From Epiperipatus broadwayi (taxonomy: Eukaryota > Onychophora > Udeonychophora > Euonychophora > Peripatidae), in contig JAQFVV010006199.1 in NCBI GenBank assembly GCA_028023455.1, positions 6,954,972 to 7,018,971 on the forward strand: 64,000 nt of DNA. The letters are read 5' to 3'. A program made the translations under genes and the position numbers. The notes beneath the pieces were generated by a model that worked only from the letters and a program-made list of their open reading frames with translations, made no database searches and was not told where the DNA came from. This document shows, piece after piece, positions 34,541-48,310 of the stretch. Within the stretch, counting starts at the first letter, position 1; each line of letters opens with the position of its first letter.

Positions 34541-37500
34541 AAACTATTAATGAATTAATTATACCTCATTCACTTAGAAAAACTTTGAACTGGTTTTTTT
34601 TATAATCTAATCTTATTTTAGTTCAAAAAAATACCATTGATTTATTTGCTAGTATTTTGCTTTTTAAAAAAAAGCTTGCATTTTTTTTTAAGCTTAAAAA
34701 ATGTACAGTATATATATTGATACTTAATATAAAATTCGTAAAATTAAGAATCTCATGGCATAAGTCTTATGAGTTGGCCTGCTATTGTTATTATCTGTGT
34801 TCACATATAGAAGATACTTAGATTTTTTGTTTTAAGGAAGCTGAACATTTTCAAGCAAGCTCAGAATTTTTTTCAGGTAGTCAATCAAAACATAACTAAC
34901 TAGTTAACCAATTATTGGTTAATAGTTGAATATCTATTTTTTTAGCTAAAGATAAAATATAAAAGGATAGCAAGAAAATCCTTCACCAATCATTAGTTGA
35001 CTAAGCAGATAAAATCTTCTCTTTCATCATTCCTCTATAGAAGAATGTAGGATGTGTATTTGGCTTACAATGATTATTTAAAGTTCTACTTTTTCTTGTA
35101 GATAAAATTGTGTAGGCATATATATATATATGCAGAAAATAGATATTGATACTCAAACAGTACTTTAAATAAACTAATCTATATATTAAATAAATAAATA
35201 GTTGTTGAAACCAACTATAGAAAGCAAATTTAGTAGCCAGAAAAACTTTCTCAGACTCTAATAAAGGAACACTAAAGGAAAAGGTATTCATCACCAGGCT
35301 TAGCATTTGCCAGATGGTAAGGATTTAAGTAATTAGCTTTCCATTATTTTTTTACATTATTGTTAAAAATAGTAAGATACTAATTATCAACTAATATTTT
35401 GCAGAAGTTTAGATTGACTATGGGATAGTTAGGTAAAAAGCAAAAAACAGTTCTATACTTGATTAGATTTTAAAATTTTTCATGTTTTATTTAGATTGTA
35501 ATCATGATAAATTGATGTCTTAATATTGTGCCATAAAATCTGGAATTCTTACTCTTTATAGTGTAAGTTAACAGTAACATAATCTTTTGGTTTTTATTTT
35601 TGGCCAAAGAAAAAATAGTTCACAGTGTGATTATAATTGTTTTCATCTATATGAAAATGGTCATATTTATACTGTAATGGGTGTTAGGTCTAAAAATGGA
35701 AATTCAGTTATGATTAGCTTTTTTGCTGACAAACAAATTAAGTATTTTTATGTATTTCTTTTGCCAATTGTGTTGTCTCAAGCTCTTTTTCTGCAAATAA
35801 ATAAGTTTTCTGTAAAAAAAATTATTTGCTGTTAGACATGTATTTAACTTGGTCAAAAAGAATCATAAATTGTTTTCAAATTAAGAAGATGATATACTGT
35901 TTATGTTGAATGTAATAAAATTGTATGTAACTATATAAAAGAAACAATCATGGTTGATCAATGTTTATTTAGAGAAGTATGACAGTTCAAGTATTTATTT
36001 ATCAAAAATGTATTCATGTTACCATTTGAAAATTACAAGTACAAAATGGAAGAAGAGTGGCGAATATATGTTTTTCAGTCTTAGCTGTTACATGTTTTAG
36101 ATTATGAAAATATTTTGAGATAATTTTTTTTAGTCTGGTATTGAAAGTTATTTTAGTTATGTTAATGTTGCATTTATTGCTAGATCATCAGTTATAGTCA
36201 AATAACTTAAATAAAAACTGAATGCTTGAAATGAAACTTAATTCTGAAGACAATTTATATAGTATACAATATTTTGATTTAAATTTATGGAGAGAAAATA
36301 GTAGGATTAATTATATAATATTTATGACATTTTTTTTCAATTAGAGGATTTATATAACCTATGACAAAGGTTTGTACTATAAACAAATTTACTGAATTTA
36401 GAGCATTTTTATTCAGATATAAAATATTAAGTAAATTTCAAAATGATCAATTAAACTATTGAAATATTGAATATAGGATATTAAAAACATCTTAAATGTA
36501 TTATCTAAGTTTATACCTAGACAAAGAAAGAGAAGTAGGGAAGAAAGAAAATAGATTTCATTATTATAAATAAATAATAGAGTACATGGTATGAATATAT
36601 CATTTGTTTCATCATATTTTAATATTCCACTTAATGTGGCACTAAATATTGATAGAATGCTTATTAGTGGAAAGGATGTTGTGGATAAAATGTTGGAATG
36701 GAATAATAGGGATAACATGGGGTGATAGGATAACACCATCATCTCCATTGAATAATCCAAACAATGATCAAATGTGAATGAATAAAAATAAAAGGGGCAT
36801 GATATCAGCAAAGAATAAAAATAAGTAGTTATCCTATTAATAGTATTAATAATGAGTCACATCACCAGCATTAAACAAGAATAACAGTTATCCCTTGTAA
36901 CTGGATCTAAACAAGATTCAATATCAAAAAGATAAGGTACTTACCTAGATAATGGCAATCTTAAGGCATGAATACAAACAATTATCTAAATGCACATGCT
37001 TAAGTGCTAAAGTAGCTATCATAATAAAAAAAAAACATACTTGGAACTTGATATATGCTGATCATCATTAATGCTCTAGCCATATATTACCACAGGTCAG
37101 CCATAAACTAAATTTTTTCTAAAAAAAAAAAAAAAAAAATGCAGTGAATGAACTTTAAAAGTAATCTTGACTTTTACACCATCCATATATAAATAAATTA
37201 ACTGTTATTGCTCTAGAGCCAGCTCAAAATCACAAGAATCTTAAGAGATTCAGGGAAAGTATAAATGTCTATGCTTACTCTGCTTCAATTTGATCAGTTT
37301 TAATGGGATAAATTACAAATCCCTAAAATGCTATACTATAATGAAGTCAAGTCACACACACTACTAATTCATAGAACATAACTGGAAGGCTAAAGACATT
37401 TAACACTACTATGTTTTTAAGCAATTATTTAATAAATTAACTAAAAAATTAATTGAGAAAAGATGAATAATTTAACAATTCCAAGATAATACATTTTTAT

Positions 37501-40500
37501 CAACAACGTATTGACTCTTATTAATTAACCTTAATTTTAAAAAGAATTATTGTTTCCTTCAGTGATTAAAATTGTAACACAACATTTCATAGAAAAAGAA
37601 AAAAAAATTAAACCAGCTAAAAACTACCCCCTTTTTTATGCAAATGAGAAATTCTTATACTATTACCTTTTGGAAGGAAAATAAAATAAAGAAAAAAACC
37701 TGTTTCAATAAAAAAAAAATATTATTACTCATTTTAAAATTATCTATAAATGTAAGTGTAGATGTGCATACTACAATAACTAAGATTACCACGAGTTTGA
37801 TAATTATCTTTTTTGTAGGCTTCTATTGTTGAATTTAAACATTTTTTTTAGAAGTTCTTCTGTTTTTTTTTTTTTTGTAGGTTCAAATTTTCATTATGAT
37901 AATGTCTCCATTAACACAGATTTTCAGGGTAATGACATAAATTTATTGATTTTTACAATATACTATTTTCAAATAACTTTAACACAGACTGAATTTCTTC
38001 CTTTCAACAATAATTTTCAAATCAGGCTAACACAAAGGCTGGGACAGTTTAGCTTTTGAATGGAAACAAGGCTAGTTGTAGATTTCTTCATGTATATTCT
38101 TCTACAATTTTTTCTAAACATTCTACATCGTAAGGTTTAATGATGCTCAGTTTTTAGCTAAAAGTTAGCATGTTTTTTAAAATCCTTTTTAAAAATTTTT
38201 TTTTTTAAATTGGTAGTGAGGTGAGTCTACTTTCAGTGTTCTTTTTACAGCTTAACTGCTACTACTGCTTTCTTTAACAGCTGAATTAGGAATAACTTTC
38301 TTACAAAATATTTAACCTACCCCCAATCTTTTTTTAACAATCCTGTTTTCAATCCAATCACATTTTATCTCAGACATGATGTTAAATCTAACCAATTGAG
38401 TCTATTTTACAAAAGATCCTTTTATATAAAAAATTTCTCTAGTTATTTTTTCTCTCAACACATAGACTATGTTTGCTGAAGATTTTTATGTGCAGCTTTA
38501 AATCACTCTCAAACTGCTAATTTTTATGTTATTTTGCCACTTGTCCAGTTATTTTATCAAGAAAATGTTTTGTACGATGCTGCCATTTTTATAATTATTT
38601 AACAACTAATAAATCAACATTGTTTAAATTTAAAGTTATAACAATGAAATAAGGCCTGCCTTCCAAGGTGCTGATTGGTTGTTTTTCGTTTTCTACACAA
38701 GGGAGCACTTGTCAATAATTTTGACAGTTCTAAATTCTGTTTTGATTTTCAAAATTAACATGTATGTTTTAGAATATTTTTTTACATATTTATAATTTTT
38801 TTCATAAAATATGTGTGAAAATATAATTACTTTAGAAGAATAGTTCAGATTTTAGTAAAAATTATTTACTTTTACATGCAAGTAAACTGAGAAAGAAATC
38901 AATGATGTAGGCTGCATTTTGTAATAAGTTAAGAAAAATACATTTTATGTTATCTGCTATAGATTGATTTTATCAAATATAAAATAGAAATTTATTTTTG
39001 AAAAAACTTTCATTTATTTTAATAATCGGACAAATTATTAATTTGCTTTTTAAAAATTAAACTAAAATGAGTATAAATTTAAAAGAAATATATTTTTACT
39101 GCTAATTCTGTAATTGTCTAATCAAAAGTTTTGAACTATTAATTGCCAAAAAAAATAAAATAATTTTTTAATTATACTAAACATCTTTAATTTTTTTAGA
39201 GAGATAAAGAGAAAAAACTTTAATTAATTAAAACAAAATTTCTTAACTAAAATGTTAAAATCTTATTTTTTTGTTTTAAAACATGATAAGCAGTAGATAA
39301 ATTTTTACTTATCTATTTTTCCTATTATTATTGTTTAAACAATATTTTTTTCTCTCTGTTACAACTATTATAACAATAATATCACATTATTATTTTGAAA
39401 AAATGTTTGGGGATTTTCATATTATTATTTAAGGAATATAAATTTTTGAAATAAGTTACTGCTTAATATTATTAAAAAAACATGAGGAAAATAAATCTTT
39501 TCATTTTCCCATTTTAAGTTTAATTTAATAAGCTTGTAATATCTGGCATGGCCAGAGTTGGCCTCTGACTGCAATATTACAATGTATAAATGTAATATTA
39601 ATAATAAAATTGTGTGCAAATCATCATTAATTTATAATGCTGAGTTAAATTGTCCATTAAAAAAGAGAATTTATAAACATGAACTATTGTATAAAAAATT
39701 ATGATCTGTTGATATTAAAAAGAAAAAGCCCCAATAACTACAATCAATAGTGTGTATGGTTGGATTACATTTTTAAATGCCTTAATTTTATTTTTTTAAA
39801 AATCAATTGAACAGGCAGCCATCTCAGTACCTTCCTAGGTATGTCTATTTTGCAAAAATCAAATTAGTTTTAATTTAGCTTTTGCACTGTATGTCCTCTT
39901 TTCAAATTGCTTGTTGTCTAAATAGAAGTAAATTTTTTTTTGTTTTTAAAATTATTATTTTTGAAAAAAGAACAAATATTTTAATACTTAATGTAACTAA
40001 TGCTTACAATAATAAAAAGCAAATTTATTTCTCTTTATAATAATTGATTGTAAGAAAAAATCAATTGATTGTGGCTAGAAGCTATTTAAACAAAAGTAAT
40101 TTTATTTCTTTATTTTTGAGATTTAATAGTTGTATATATTTTTTATTTTTTGTACAAGTGTTTTAATGTTTATTGTAAATAATGCTTAAAATTAAAAAAA
40201 AATAAATTTAGAATGATAATTATATAAAAAAATATTTTTTTTATGAACAGTATGAGATACTGCTTGCTGCATTTACCTGACAAAACCATGTTGTAGCCAT
40301 TGCTGGTTAATCTGTATTTGCAAAGCATTAAGTTATTTATAGTGGAAGTTTTGTTGTTTTTATTTTGCATGTAGAAAATGATTTGAGAAAATAAAATCAA
40401 AGATAAGCTTTTATTAATGTTGGAAAGTTGACCATTCACATTTAAACGTTAACATTGTGTGATGTTAGTTTTTGAATTTTAATATTGTAAATACTATTAA

Positions 40501-41640
40501 GGATTAAGTTAGCTATAGCTGTTATTTATTCATTTATAAATTGGTGTATTGCATTTTATGAAAATAATTCCAATGTTTTATTATACATTGTCATCTGGCT
40601 TTACTTTTTTTTAGTTTTAGCACTTCATTTAATTAATATAAATTTATTCAAAAGGTTTAGCAAGAGTTAAAAAAAATCTAATTTACTTCTATGTTTTTGC
40701 TGTATAAATTAGTTGAAACATAATAATTATAATTGTTTCATTGCTTTAATATTAAATTTTTGTTTTTAAAAAACTACCATCTATATTATTTGTTTAAACA
40801 AACATTAAAATTTATGAAATTATTTTAGAAGAGTGATTCATCTACTAGAAACCAAGAATTGAAAATGAAAAACAAAATCTATATCATTATTGCATCTAAA
40901 TAAATTTACCATTGAAATATATATTTCATTTTAGCTGTCAGTGGTAAAATTCAGTTAGAATTTTCATGACATATATCTTTTAAAAAAAAAATTGATAGAT
41001 TTCAAAAGATGCAATAAAATTTACTACTATTTTTATTACCAGAATCCATAAGAATAAAATAAAACTATATGCAATTCAATTTGTCTATAATTTATCTTAT
41101 TGCACATGAAAATCCAATAATTTATCTCTAGGAAATGAATATGATTGTTGGAAGTTTTGCATAATTAAATTTTAGGCTGCTTTCTTTATACAGTGCATAG
41201 AAACAAAACTTACTATCTACAAACTTTTTTTAATTAGATCTCTTAATTAAATGAAAAATCTATTCAATAACCTTCAGAAATCACATCAATTACAGTTAGA
41301 ATTCAAAATATATAAATCTCTACTTTTACATTTAATTATACACTATTGTTTGTGTTTTTTCATTTTTACTGAAAAAGTTATGAGAGATTTCAGCATTGTA
41401 TGTTGTATTATATTTGTTAAAAAATCAAATGTCTATCTACTATTAATTTGTTAATTTATTATTATTTTTTAAAATATATTGTAGTGATCAATACTGGTTA
41501 ACTGTGTTTGTATATAATAAAGTTAACTTTTCTCTTAAATAAGTATGGATTCATCATATCTTGACAGTCATTGCTATGACTATAGATTATTTATATGTAT
41601 GCACATAAAAATTATTTTAACTAATATAAAATAAATAAAT
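34541..41640. other. No gene supported; long featureless AT-rich interval
   Basis: Several frames of 60-132 codons occur (35001-35306 minus, 35587-35835, 36413-36811 minus, 37638-38059, 39425-39619 minus, 40170-40439 minus). None carries a recognisable motif. The 35587-35835 frame is the least compositionally biased (NGHIYTVMGVRSKNGNSVM) but I cannot place it. Poly-A runs lie near 37121-37139. A CTGATTGGTTG sequence near 38670, an inverted CCAAT-type box, sits in a slightly GC-richer patch, with no gene start attached that I can see. Confidence 0.5.
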
Positions 41641-41649
41641 GAATAGTAC

Positions 41650-41691
41650 CTTTCCTCCTCCTCCATTAAGAGCCAAGTCATCACTGTCCAT
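41650..41691 (-). CDS. Candidate 5' coding exon of a host gene (weak)
   Basis: On the minus strand an ATG at 41689-41691 in good context (TTACAATGG) opens MDSDDLALNGGGGK. It ends at AAAG followed by GTACTATT, which could be a splice donor in phase 0. An in-frame TGA lies upstream, consistent with a 5' end. The surrounding 41640-41820 segment is visibly less AT-rich than its neighbours. No downstream exon was found. A partly matching stretch at about 63505-63570 (TCAATGTGTGTG, GTTACCAATTGGAGGAGG) suggests the sequence may be repetitive instead. I do not recognise the peptide, and chance is a real alternative. Confidence 0.18.
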
Positions 41692-42309
41692 TGTAACCTT
41701 CAGTCTGCACACATTGATTCTTCAGTGACCACTTTGGTACAAATTCTAAATCAGGGAGATCAAGGAATCTTTGGGATTACTTCTGCGTGGTTTGCATGTC
41801 TTTGCATTCTTTTATGCTCATCTTGCATTTTCTCTAATTTTTTATAATCATGTTTAAATAATTAAATAATTTATTTACATGAATCATTTATGGACTATTT
41901 TGTTTCAAGAAAAATATTTGTGATATCTTATTCAATAAATTTTTTTTTATATTAACAATGTAAATCATAAAATAAATTACTGAATAATCAAAACAGTAAA
42001 CATATAACTTCTGGGCTGATGGATGGATGTGATAGGATTGAACTAAGTTGAAAGATATACTGATAAAAGCTAAAATTTAGAAATATACATATTAATTATA
42101 TAATTTCATCTGCTTCCCACTCCACATACACACAAAAATATTTACAGACAGCAATATAAATCTTGACATAGCTAGCTAACTCCTATTATTTATCAATGGT
42201 TTTATTATTGACATCTTTAGATATTCATTTAATTAATTATTAATTATTTAGAATTATTTTGTCTTCAACTTAATGTTTTGAATCTGTTTAGTTATATTTC
42301 TGAAATCCC

Positions 42310-42475
42310 TATATTCATAGACTTATATAAAAAAAAATCATACAAATTAATTCAAATGATTTATAATCATGTGTATTTATATGTAGTAGCTATATTCATA
42401 GACTTATATAAATAAAAAAAAATCATATAAATTAATTCAAATGATTTATAATCATGTGGATTTATATGTAGTAGT
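42310..42475. repeat. Tandem duplication, two units of about 82 bases
   Basis: TATATTCATAGACTTATATA, TTAATTCAAATGATTTATAA and TCATGTG-ATTTATATGTAG recur in order at 42310-42390 and 42391-42475. Differences are a 4-base indel and a few substitutions, so the duplication is recent. Confidence 0.9.
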
Positions 42476-43500
42476 TCAGCTTTACAAATGAGATAATCCA
42501 GAATAAAATTTAATTTGCCTACTCATGTATAGTTATCATTGCTCTCATTGAATAACTGAGTGGTATTTTATGGTTAATTCTTTATATGGTGCATTTACTT
42601 TTTTACAGTCGTAAAGCTTTTATATATATTCCATAGATTAACAAAATTTTACTGCTTATAGATGTTGATGTTATTGTCTGTATCATATTATATTAATGTG
42701 TAGTATTATATCATGTATTCTTTAAAAGACAAATCTGTATGTATATAGTCAAATTTTTTATTCATTTTGTGAAGTTTTTTTTTGTCTTTTTGGTATTATA
42801 TACATGTATGGACAACAATATCTGTATATTTAAATATCCTAAAATTATAATGCCATTATTTTTGCATATAATTTGATATACTATTATGTCATTCAAGGAT
42901 CAATTTAATATTTAAAATTAGCATTAATTATTAACACTTGTTAATATATATTTAATATTAGCATTTACACACATCTTTTATTGTGCCTTTAAATTTTAGG
43001 ATTAAATGTATCATTTTATCTTGCTTACATTTATCATTTTAAATTAACATTGGCATATTTTAATTCAAATGAAACATCAAACATTTTATTCCAGAAGCAT
43101 AATTGTTGCTTCTATTATTTACTTGAAATTGTTGATTGATATTGGGATTGTCTAAGTGTTGGCTGATTTTTAATGATATATATGTTTGTGTGTGTGTGGC
43201 TGCAGAAAAGAGTGCCATGAACTAAAAGGAGACCCTTTGATTTCTATTTGAGACCCTAAAGCAGGGAAATTTTTATAACATTCACTCCATACATTTTTGT
43301 TATTGCAGTTATTATTACTATGTGATTATTCATATACTATATGAACATAGATGGGCCCACCTACAAGAATTAGCCAGTTGGTGAGTTTATTGGCTTTTTA
43401 CCTTTGAGATCAAGAAACATCATAATCTTTCTTCTCAGTTGCCTGACAGCTCTTAATTGAAATATCAATTGTTATTTTTTTGAAAGAAAAAGGAATTTGT
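42476..43500. other. No gene seen; AT-rich non-coding DNA
   Basis: A (GT)n microsatellite lies near 43187. No recognisable frame. Confidence 0.6.
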
Positions 43501-43529
43501 GGGTGGATGAACTTTTTTTTTAATAGATA

Positions 43530-46215
43530 TTTACAGTCATGGCAGACAAAAATAAATCTTGGCCCTTAATCCCAGGAAGCTGTAATGTCGGCAGCCAAAG
43601 TAACAGCTGGTAGCCAAAGACAGAGTATGCTAATAATCTCCTGAATGCAGATCTAGGCTGACATTTGATGATGGCCTTTCATTTAGGTATTTACAACTGT
43701 AGATTACTTTCAAGTAAATAATGATTGCAATAATTGGAAGAAATGTCTAAATTAAATGGATATTATTGGATCTTGTAAAGTTAGAAAGGTGAAGATAATT
43801 GATTTAAAAAGTGAACATGCACTATATTATAAAAGTACAAACATTGGAAGTGGAGTAGGATTTATTATAAATAAGAACAACAACATTGTGGAGATTGATG
43901 GTGTACCAGACAGAATGATAAGATTAGTTATTCCACTTAATGGTAAATACCAAATTCAGATAATTCAGGTTTATGTCTCAACATGTTCTCATTGTGATAA
44001 AGACATAGAGAATTTTTATGTGGTTGTACAAAAGGCTTTTGATCAGATCAAACATCATGGGAGACTTTGATGCTAGAATTAGAAACAATTGAAAGATAAA
44101 AGTGTTGTAGGTAAATTTGGTTGTGGTGATAGAAATGAGAGAGGACACAGACTTATGGAGTTTGCAAAAGAATAAAATTTTTATATTATGAATTTTTTTT
44201 TTTTTTTTTGAGAAAAATGCTATAATGCAAATGGATAGGGATGTATCCAAATGAAAGTACAGAATTAGATTATATTTAGACTAGCAGCCAATATGTATTT
44301 CAAGATTGTAATATTTTTAGTAAATTCAACACATGAAGTGTCCGTCAATTGATGATATGTAAGATACGTGTTAATGCAAATCTAGAAAGACGAAGATTAC
44401 TAAGAAAAACAGTATTCACAGTTGATTTTCCTAGTCTTTAGAAACATTTCAATGAATTTAAATTAGAACTTGCAAATTGTTTTCAAATATTTACAGATTT
44501 TGAGCATAATCTAGATTTGAATGAAATCAATAGGAAGATAACTGATATACTTTTAAAAACTGCAACAAAGATAACTGATACAAAAAACCAGCAGTTGACC
44601 AGTAAAATTTCTACTGAGACAAAACAATTTATGAAAAAAAGAAGGAATATGAAAATATATATGCATTAAGAAGAATTGAATATTTAGAATTTTGTCAAAT
44701 GTTGTAAAAAATATATTAGTAAGAAAAGCTATACAAAAAAATAGAAGTCTCAAAAATGTAAAACAATATCTTGGTATTGATAGGAAACATTTCTGCAATA
44801 AGAAAAAAAAGATGGTACTATTACTAAAAAGAGAGATGACATCATGAAATGTATAGAAATAGAAATTTTTTTTGGCAAAGTTACATATCAAATGTCTAAA
44901 TAATAAAGATGTACCAGATGATTAGAAGAATACTATATTAATATTTAAAAAAGATGAAGAAGATAGAAATTACAGGACTGCCAGTCTTTTATCGGTTCTA
45001 TACAAACTTTTTAACAAGATAATTACAATTGTCTACAATGAATTTGGGATTTTAATCAGGCAAAAGAACAAATTGAATTTAAAAGTGGTTTTAGTATAAT
45101 AGATTTTATCCAAGTATTGAGAGAATTTATAGAAAAGTCCAGTAAATAGGAATTACAATTATGTTGTGGGTTTGTATATTATGAAAAGGCATTGAATTCA
45201 ATAATCATTTCTTTGGAGATTAAAGCATTGGATCATCAAGGTATAGATCTAGGATATTGTCATATTCTGAAGAATATTTATAGAAATACAACAACAGCAA
45301 TTAGATTACATAATGATACAAAAAAGATTAATGTTGAGATGGATATATGACAGGGTGACCCAATATTTCCAAATCTTTTTACAGCAGTTTTGCAAGGAAT
45401 ATTGGATTAAAATTGGAAGTTCATGGAATAAAAAGAAATGGAGATTATTTAAGACATCTAGATTTTACAGATAGTTGTAGTTTTTACAAATAATGTTTTA
45501 GAGTTTCAGGAAATGTTGCAAAAGGTATCAGATGAAAGGAAAAAAGTAGAATTAAAGATAAATGTTCAAATGACTAAAGTAATATTCAGTGGATTTTCTC
45601 AAAAAAAAGAAAATAAAGATTAATAATAATAAATTTGAAAAAGTTAACAACTACAAATACCTTGGTCAGATTATTACTATAGATGGAAACATAATGGATA
45701 TAATTAGTCATAGAATTAAACTTGGTTGGAATGATTTTAGTAAAATAACTTAATATTAAAAGAAAATATACCTGTATATTTGAAAATGATTTTTAATAAA
45801 TGTGTTTTACCAATTCTTACTTATGGATCTGAGACTTGGACACTTAACAGAAGAGCAATACAGAGACTTCAGATCATCCAATGAAGTATGGAGAAATGCA
45901 TGTTAATAGTAACAGGAAGACATCAAAAATGAAATACGTAGGTGAGAAAACAGGTATAACATCAGTGAAAAAATTATGGGATTGAAGTGGAGTGAAACTG
46001 AAATAGATGGACAGTTGAAATCTCAAATTGGATTCCAAGAGATTATAAAAGACCTAGAAAGTGATCACATATGAGAGGGATAAATGAAATAAGGAAGGGT
46101 GTTGGGGTGATGTGAAGAGAGATTAGAGATCGGAGAAGATGGATTAAATTTGGAGAGACCTTTATCCTTCAGTGGTTCAATGATGGTTCCAAATAATGAT
46201 GATCATCATTATGCT
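43530..46215 (+). mobile_element. RTE-type LINE, decayed but near full length
   Basis: Coding remnants run from an endonuclease domain near 43756 to the RTE-type C terminus near 46180. A tail AATGATGATCATCATTATG follows, reminiscent of the short simple-repeat tails of RTE elements. The stretch 43530-43750 (TAATGTCGGCAGCCAAAGTAA), less AT-rich, may be the 5' untranslated part. The 3' ends of two relatives lie at 52713-52832 and 53700-53790. Target duplication not found. Coordinates of the 5' end are approximate. Confidence 0.65.
43756..46180 (+). pseudogene. RTE LINE ORF: endonuclease plus reverse transcriptase, many breaks
   Basis: The first open piece (43756-44070, about 104 codons) contains NIGSGVGFIINKNNN and VPDRMIRLVIPL, then IIQVYVSTCSHCDKD, matching the APE-like endonuclease of RTE LINEs (pattern NGVGIxxD...DRxIxxKL...NVISAYAPQ). 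A following frame gives DFDARI, corresponding to the GDFNAxxG motif. The RT section starts near 44940 (DRNYRTASLLSVLYKLFNKII) and continues through LTYGSETWTLN near 45815 and MKYVGEKTGITSVKKL near 45930, the region with the RTE-specific tail. The final piece, RDLYPSVVQWF-like, matches the usual LGExFxxQW end. Dozens of stops and shifts mean no function remains. Confidence 0.6.
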
Positions 46216-46859
46216 AATAAGGGAAAAAAAAAATTGGACTTCTTAAACTAAAAATGAGGTTTATATATATGAGAAAAAATATTTATGGAATTTTTTTGGT
46301 TTTTTTTTTAGCAAGATTATTTTATTTTGTCTGAAGACTCATATTTTAAAACTAAAATCCTGGTAATGTGTACATGTAGAAAATCATCGATTTTTTAGTT
46401 GACAATCTTTATAAATTTTGGCAAGTTTTTGTTCTGCCTTTTACAATGGTTAACAGAAACAAACGATTTTTTTAACCAGTTTGTAGATTTTTATGACTTA
46501 TAATCTATAAAGTAGCAATTTCTCTTGCATTGACACATGGTTAGATAATGTGATTATTTTGCATGAATTTTTTTAAAACTATTTTTTTTTTTTTGAAATT
46601 TTGGAAAATAAAAACAAAGATCTACTATGAGAAGCAAGGACTGTTATAGTCTAGTTGATTATTAAGATCAAGCTGTTAAATAAACTTTACTACTGAAATT
46701 AGACAAATTAAATATTCAAAAGCATATACTTGAAGAAAATTCTAATTAAAAAAATATTTCAAAAGTACTAAGGTTTGAAACTTATCTGTTTTTACTTTTG
46801 GTTTGTGTAAAAAAAAAATTGATCTGCCCAGAAAAATGGCACAATTTTATTGATAAAAG

Positions 46860-47006
46860 AGCACTATTTAAGTTACGAAAAATAAATTAATCATTTTATA
46901 TTTTTTTTAGTGATGTTATCTTGTGGGGATAAAGAGTTTAACTATTTAAATTATGACAAATAAAGTAATCACTTTATAATTTTTGTTAGTGATGTTATCT
47001 TATGGG
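46860..47006. repeat. Tandem duplication, two units of about 70 bases
   Basis: ACTATTTAAGTTACGAAAAA with TAATCATTTTATATTTTT, TTAGTGATGTTATCTTGTGG (46860-46927) is followed by the related ACTATTTAAATTATGACAAA, TAATCACTTTATAATTTTT, TTAGTGATGTTATCTTATGG (46936-47006). Substitutions separate them. Confidence 0.8.
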
Positions 47007-48035
47007 TTTAGTGACATATGAGCAGAAAACGAATTTGGACATTATTACAATAATCCAAGCAATAGTATATTTAATAAATGCATTTTTACTACATAATGGA
47101 GCAAATACTAAAATATATGGGAATCTAAGACGTCGGAAGTTTTCAGCATTGTAACAAATTAATTGCTGACATTTTTGTAGTTAGTCAAATTATTAAATGT
47201 TATTACCAGTTATGATATAAATATTAAATTCATAGTACTGCTTATTAAGATAATTTTTTAGTGGATAGTCTTAATTTGTGATAAAGATTGAAAAAGATTT
47301 TCAGTCTTTAGTTTTATTTAGTATTTATATATTAGATTTTTTCAAAAATTATTGTTAAATTATATTGCTTCACTTTTTATATATATATTAGAAGACATTA
47401 TATAGCTATTCTGAATTCTGCATATATATTTATATTGGAAGCTGTTCTGGGATGTCCTGAATATTAAATAATGCATGTTAAATTATCTGCCTCAATACAG
47501 TTAGAGTACAAAGAATTATAATAAGCAATCTTTAGTGGTAATTTTCAATTGATAGCCACTCTCTTAACACAGTTTATATAACAATTTTAATGTCTATAAC
47601 ATTAAGATGTGTACTTGCTACTTATGTTAACCAAAAAAAATTTTTTTTAAAAATTCCTTCTGAGAGAATATTGGTTTATTGATTTTAATACATTTTATGC
47701 ATATTTTTAACTGTCTTTTATATTATGAGATGTTTCCATTGACTTGTTATTAATGTAAGTCTGCTATGACTAATGTAATGGACACCAGATGGTAATGACA
47801 AAAGATTTCATTATTGGTTTTTAAATGGTTGTCTTGCATAGTATCTAAAACTGCATCAACTTTAAAGCTACTTGTTCTTATTCTGTTATTCAAACTAATA
47901 ATTTGAAATTTTTAATGCACTATAGTTTTGAACCAAATATTGTGCTTATTTAAGTATATAAATCTGAAGTCAGTTAATAAGCTGTAACTTTAATATTTGA
48001 ATACAAGTATAATTTATATACTTGGGGTTTAGATG
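47007..48035. other. No gene seen; AT-rich non-coding DNA
   Basis: Nothing recognisable in any frame. Confidence 0.6.
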
Positions 48036-48070
48036 TAATTATAGGGGATTTGAACATAGACTTTCAAGCT
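48036..48070 (-). repeat. Fragment of tRNA-like SINE family S2
   Basis: The 35-base piece GGGGATTTGAACATAGACTT then TCAAGCT matches the 31861-31895 end of the minus-strand S2 copy. Only the B-box end survives. Confidence 0.45.
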
Positions 48071-48310
48071 GTGACTTTATAAATTCGTTAAAATTATTAT
48101 ATGGACATATTTGTTTTATGGCAGAAAAATGTGTTATTTAAACTAAATATTACATGAATTCTTTTTTAGGCTCTCTTTTAACTACATTAAATAGTTTGTA
48201 ATGACTTCTCCATTAGTTTATGATATCAATGCAAGCTTAAATTAAGTCAGTGCACTTTTTGAGTTATCTGTTTAACAAAAGTATATTTTATTGATGTCTA
48301 ACATTATATA

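Noticed and set aside
35587-35835. 82-codon frame with a less biased composition
   Set aside because: It reads somewhat like a real domain (ENGHIYTVMG), and I considered a small zinc-finger fold, but the Cys/His pattern is not there and no family fits.
36413-36811. 132-codon minus-strand frame
   Set aside because: Hydrophobic low-complexity translation without conserved motifs; no supporting start context or repeats.
38660-38740. Promoter with an inverted CCAAT box (CTGATTGGTTG)
   Set aside because: The motif is short and no start site, exon or open frame follows on either strand.
44553-44891. 112-codon minus-strand frame
   Set aside because: It is antisense to the linker and RT part of the decayed RTE element; Phe-rich because the plus strand is Lys-rich.
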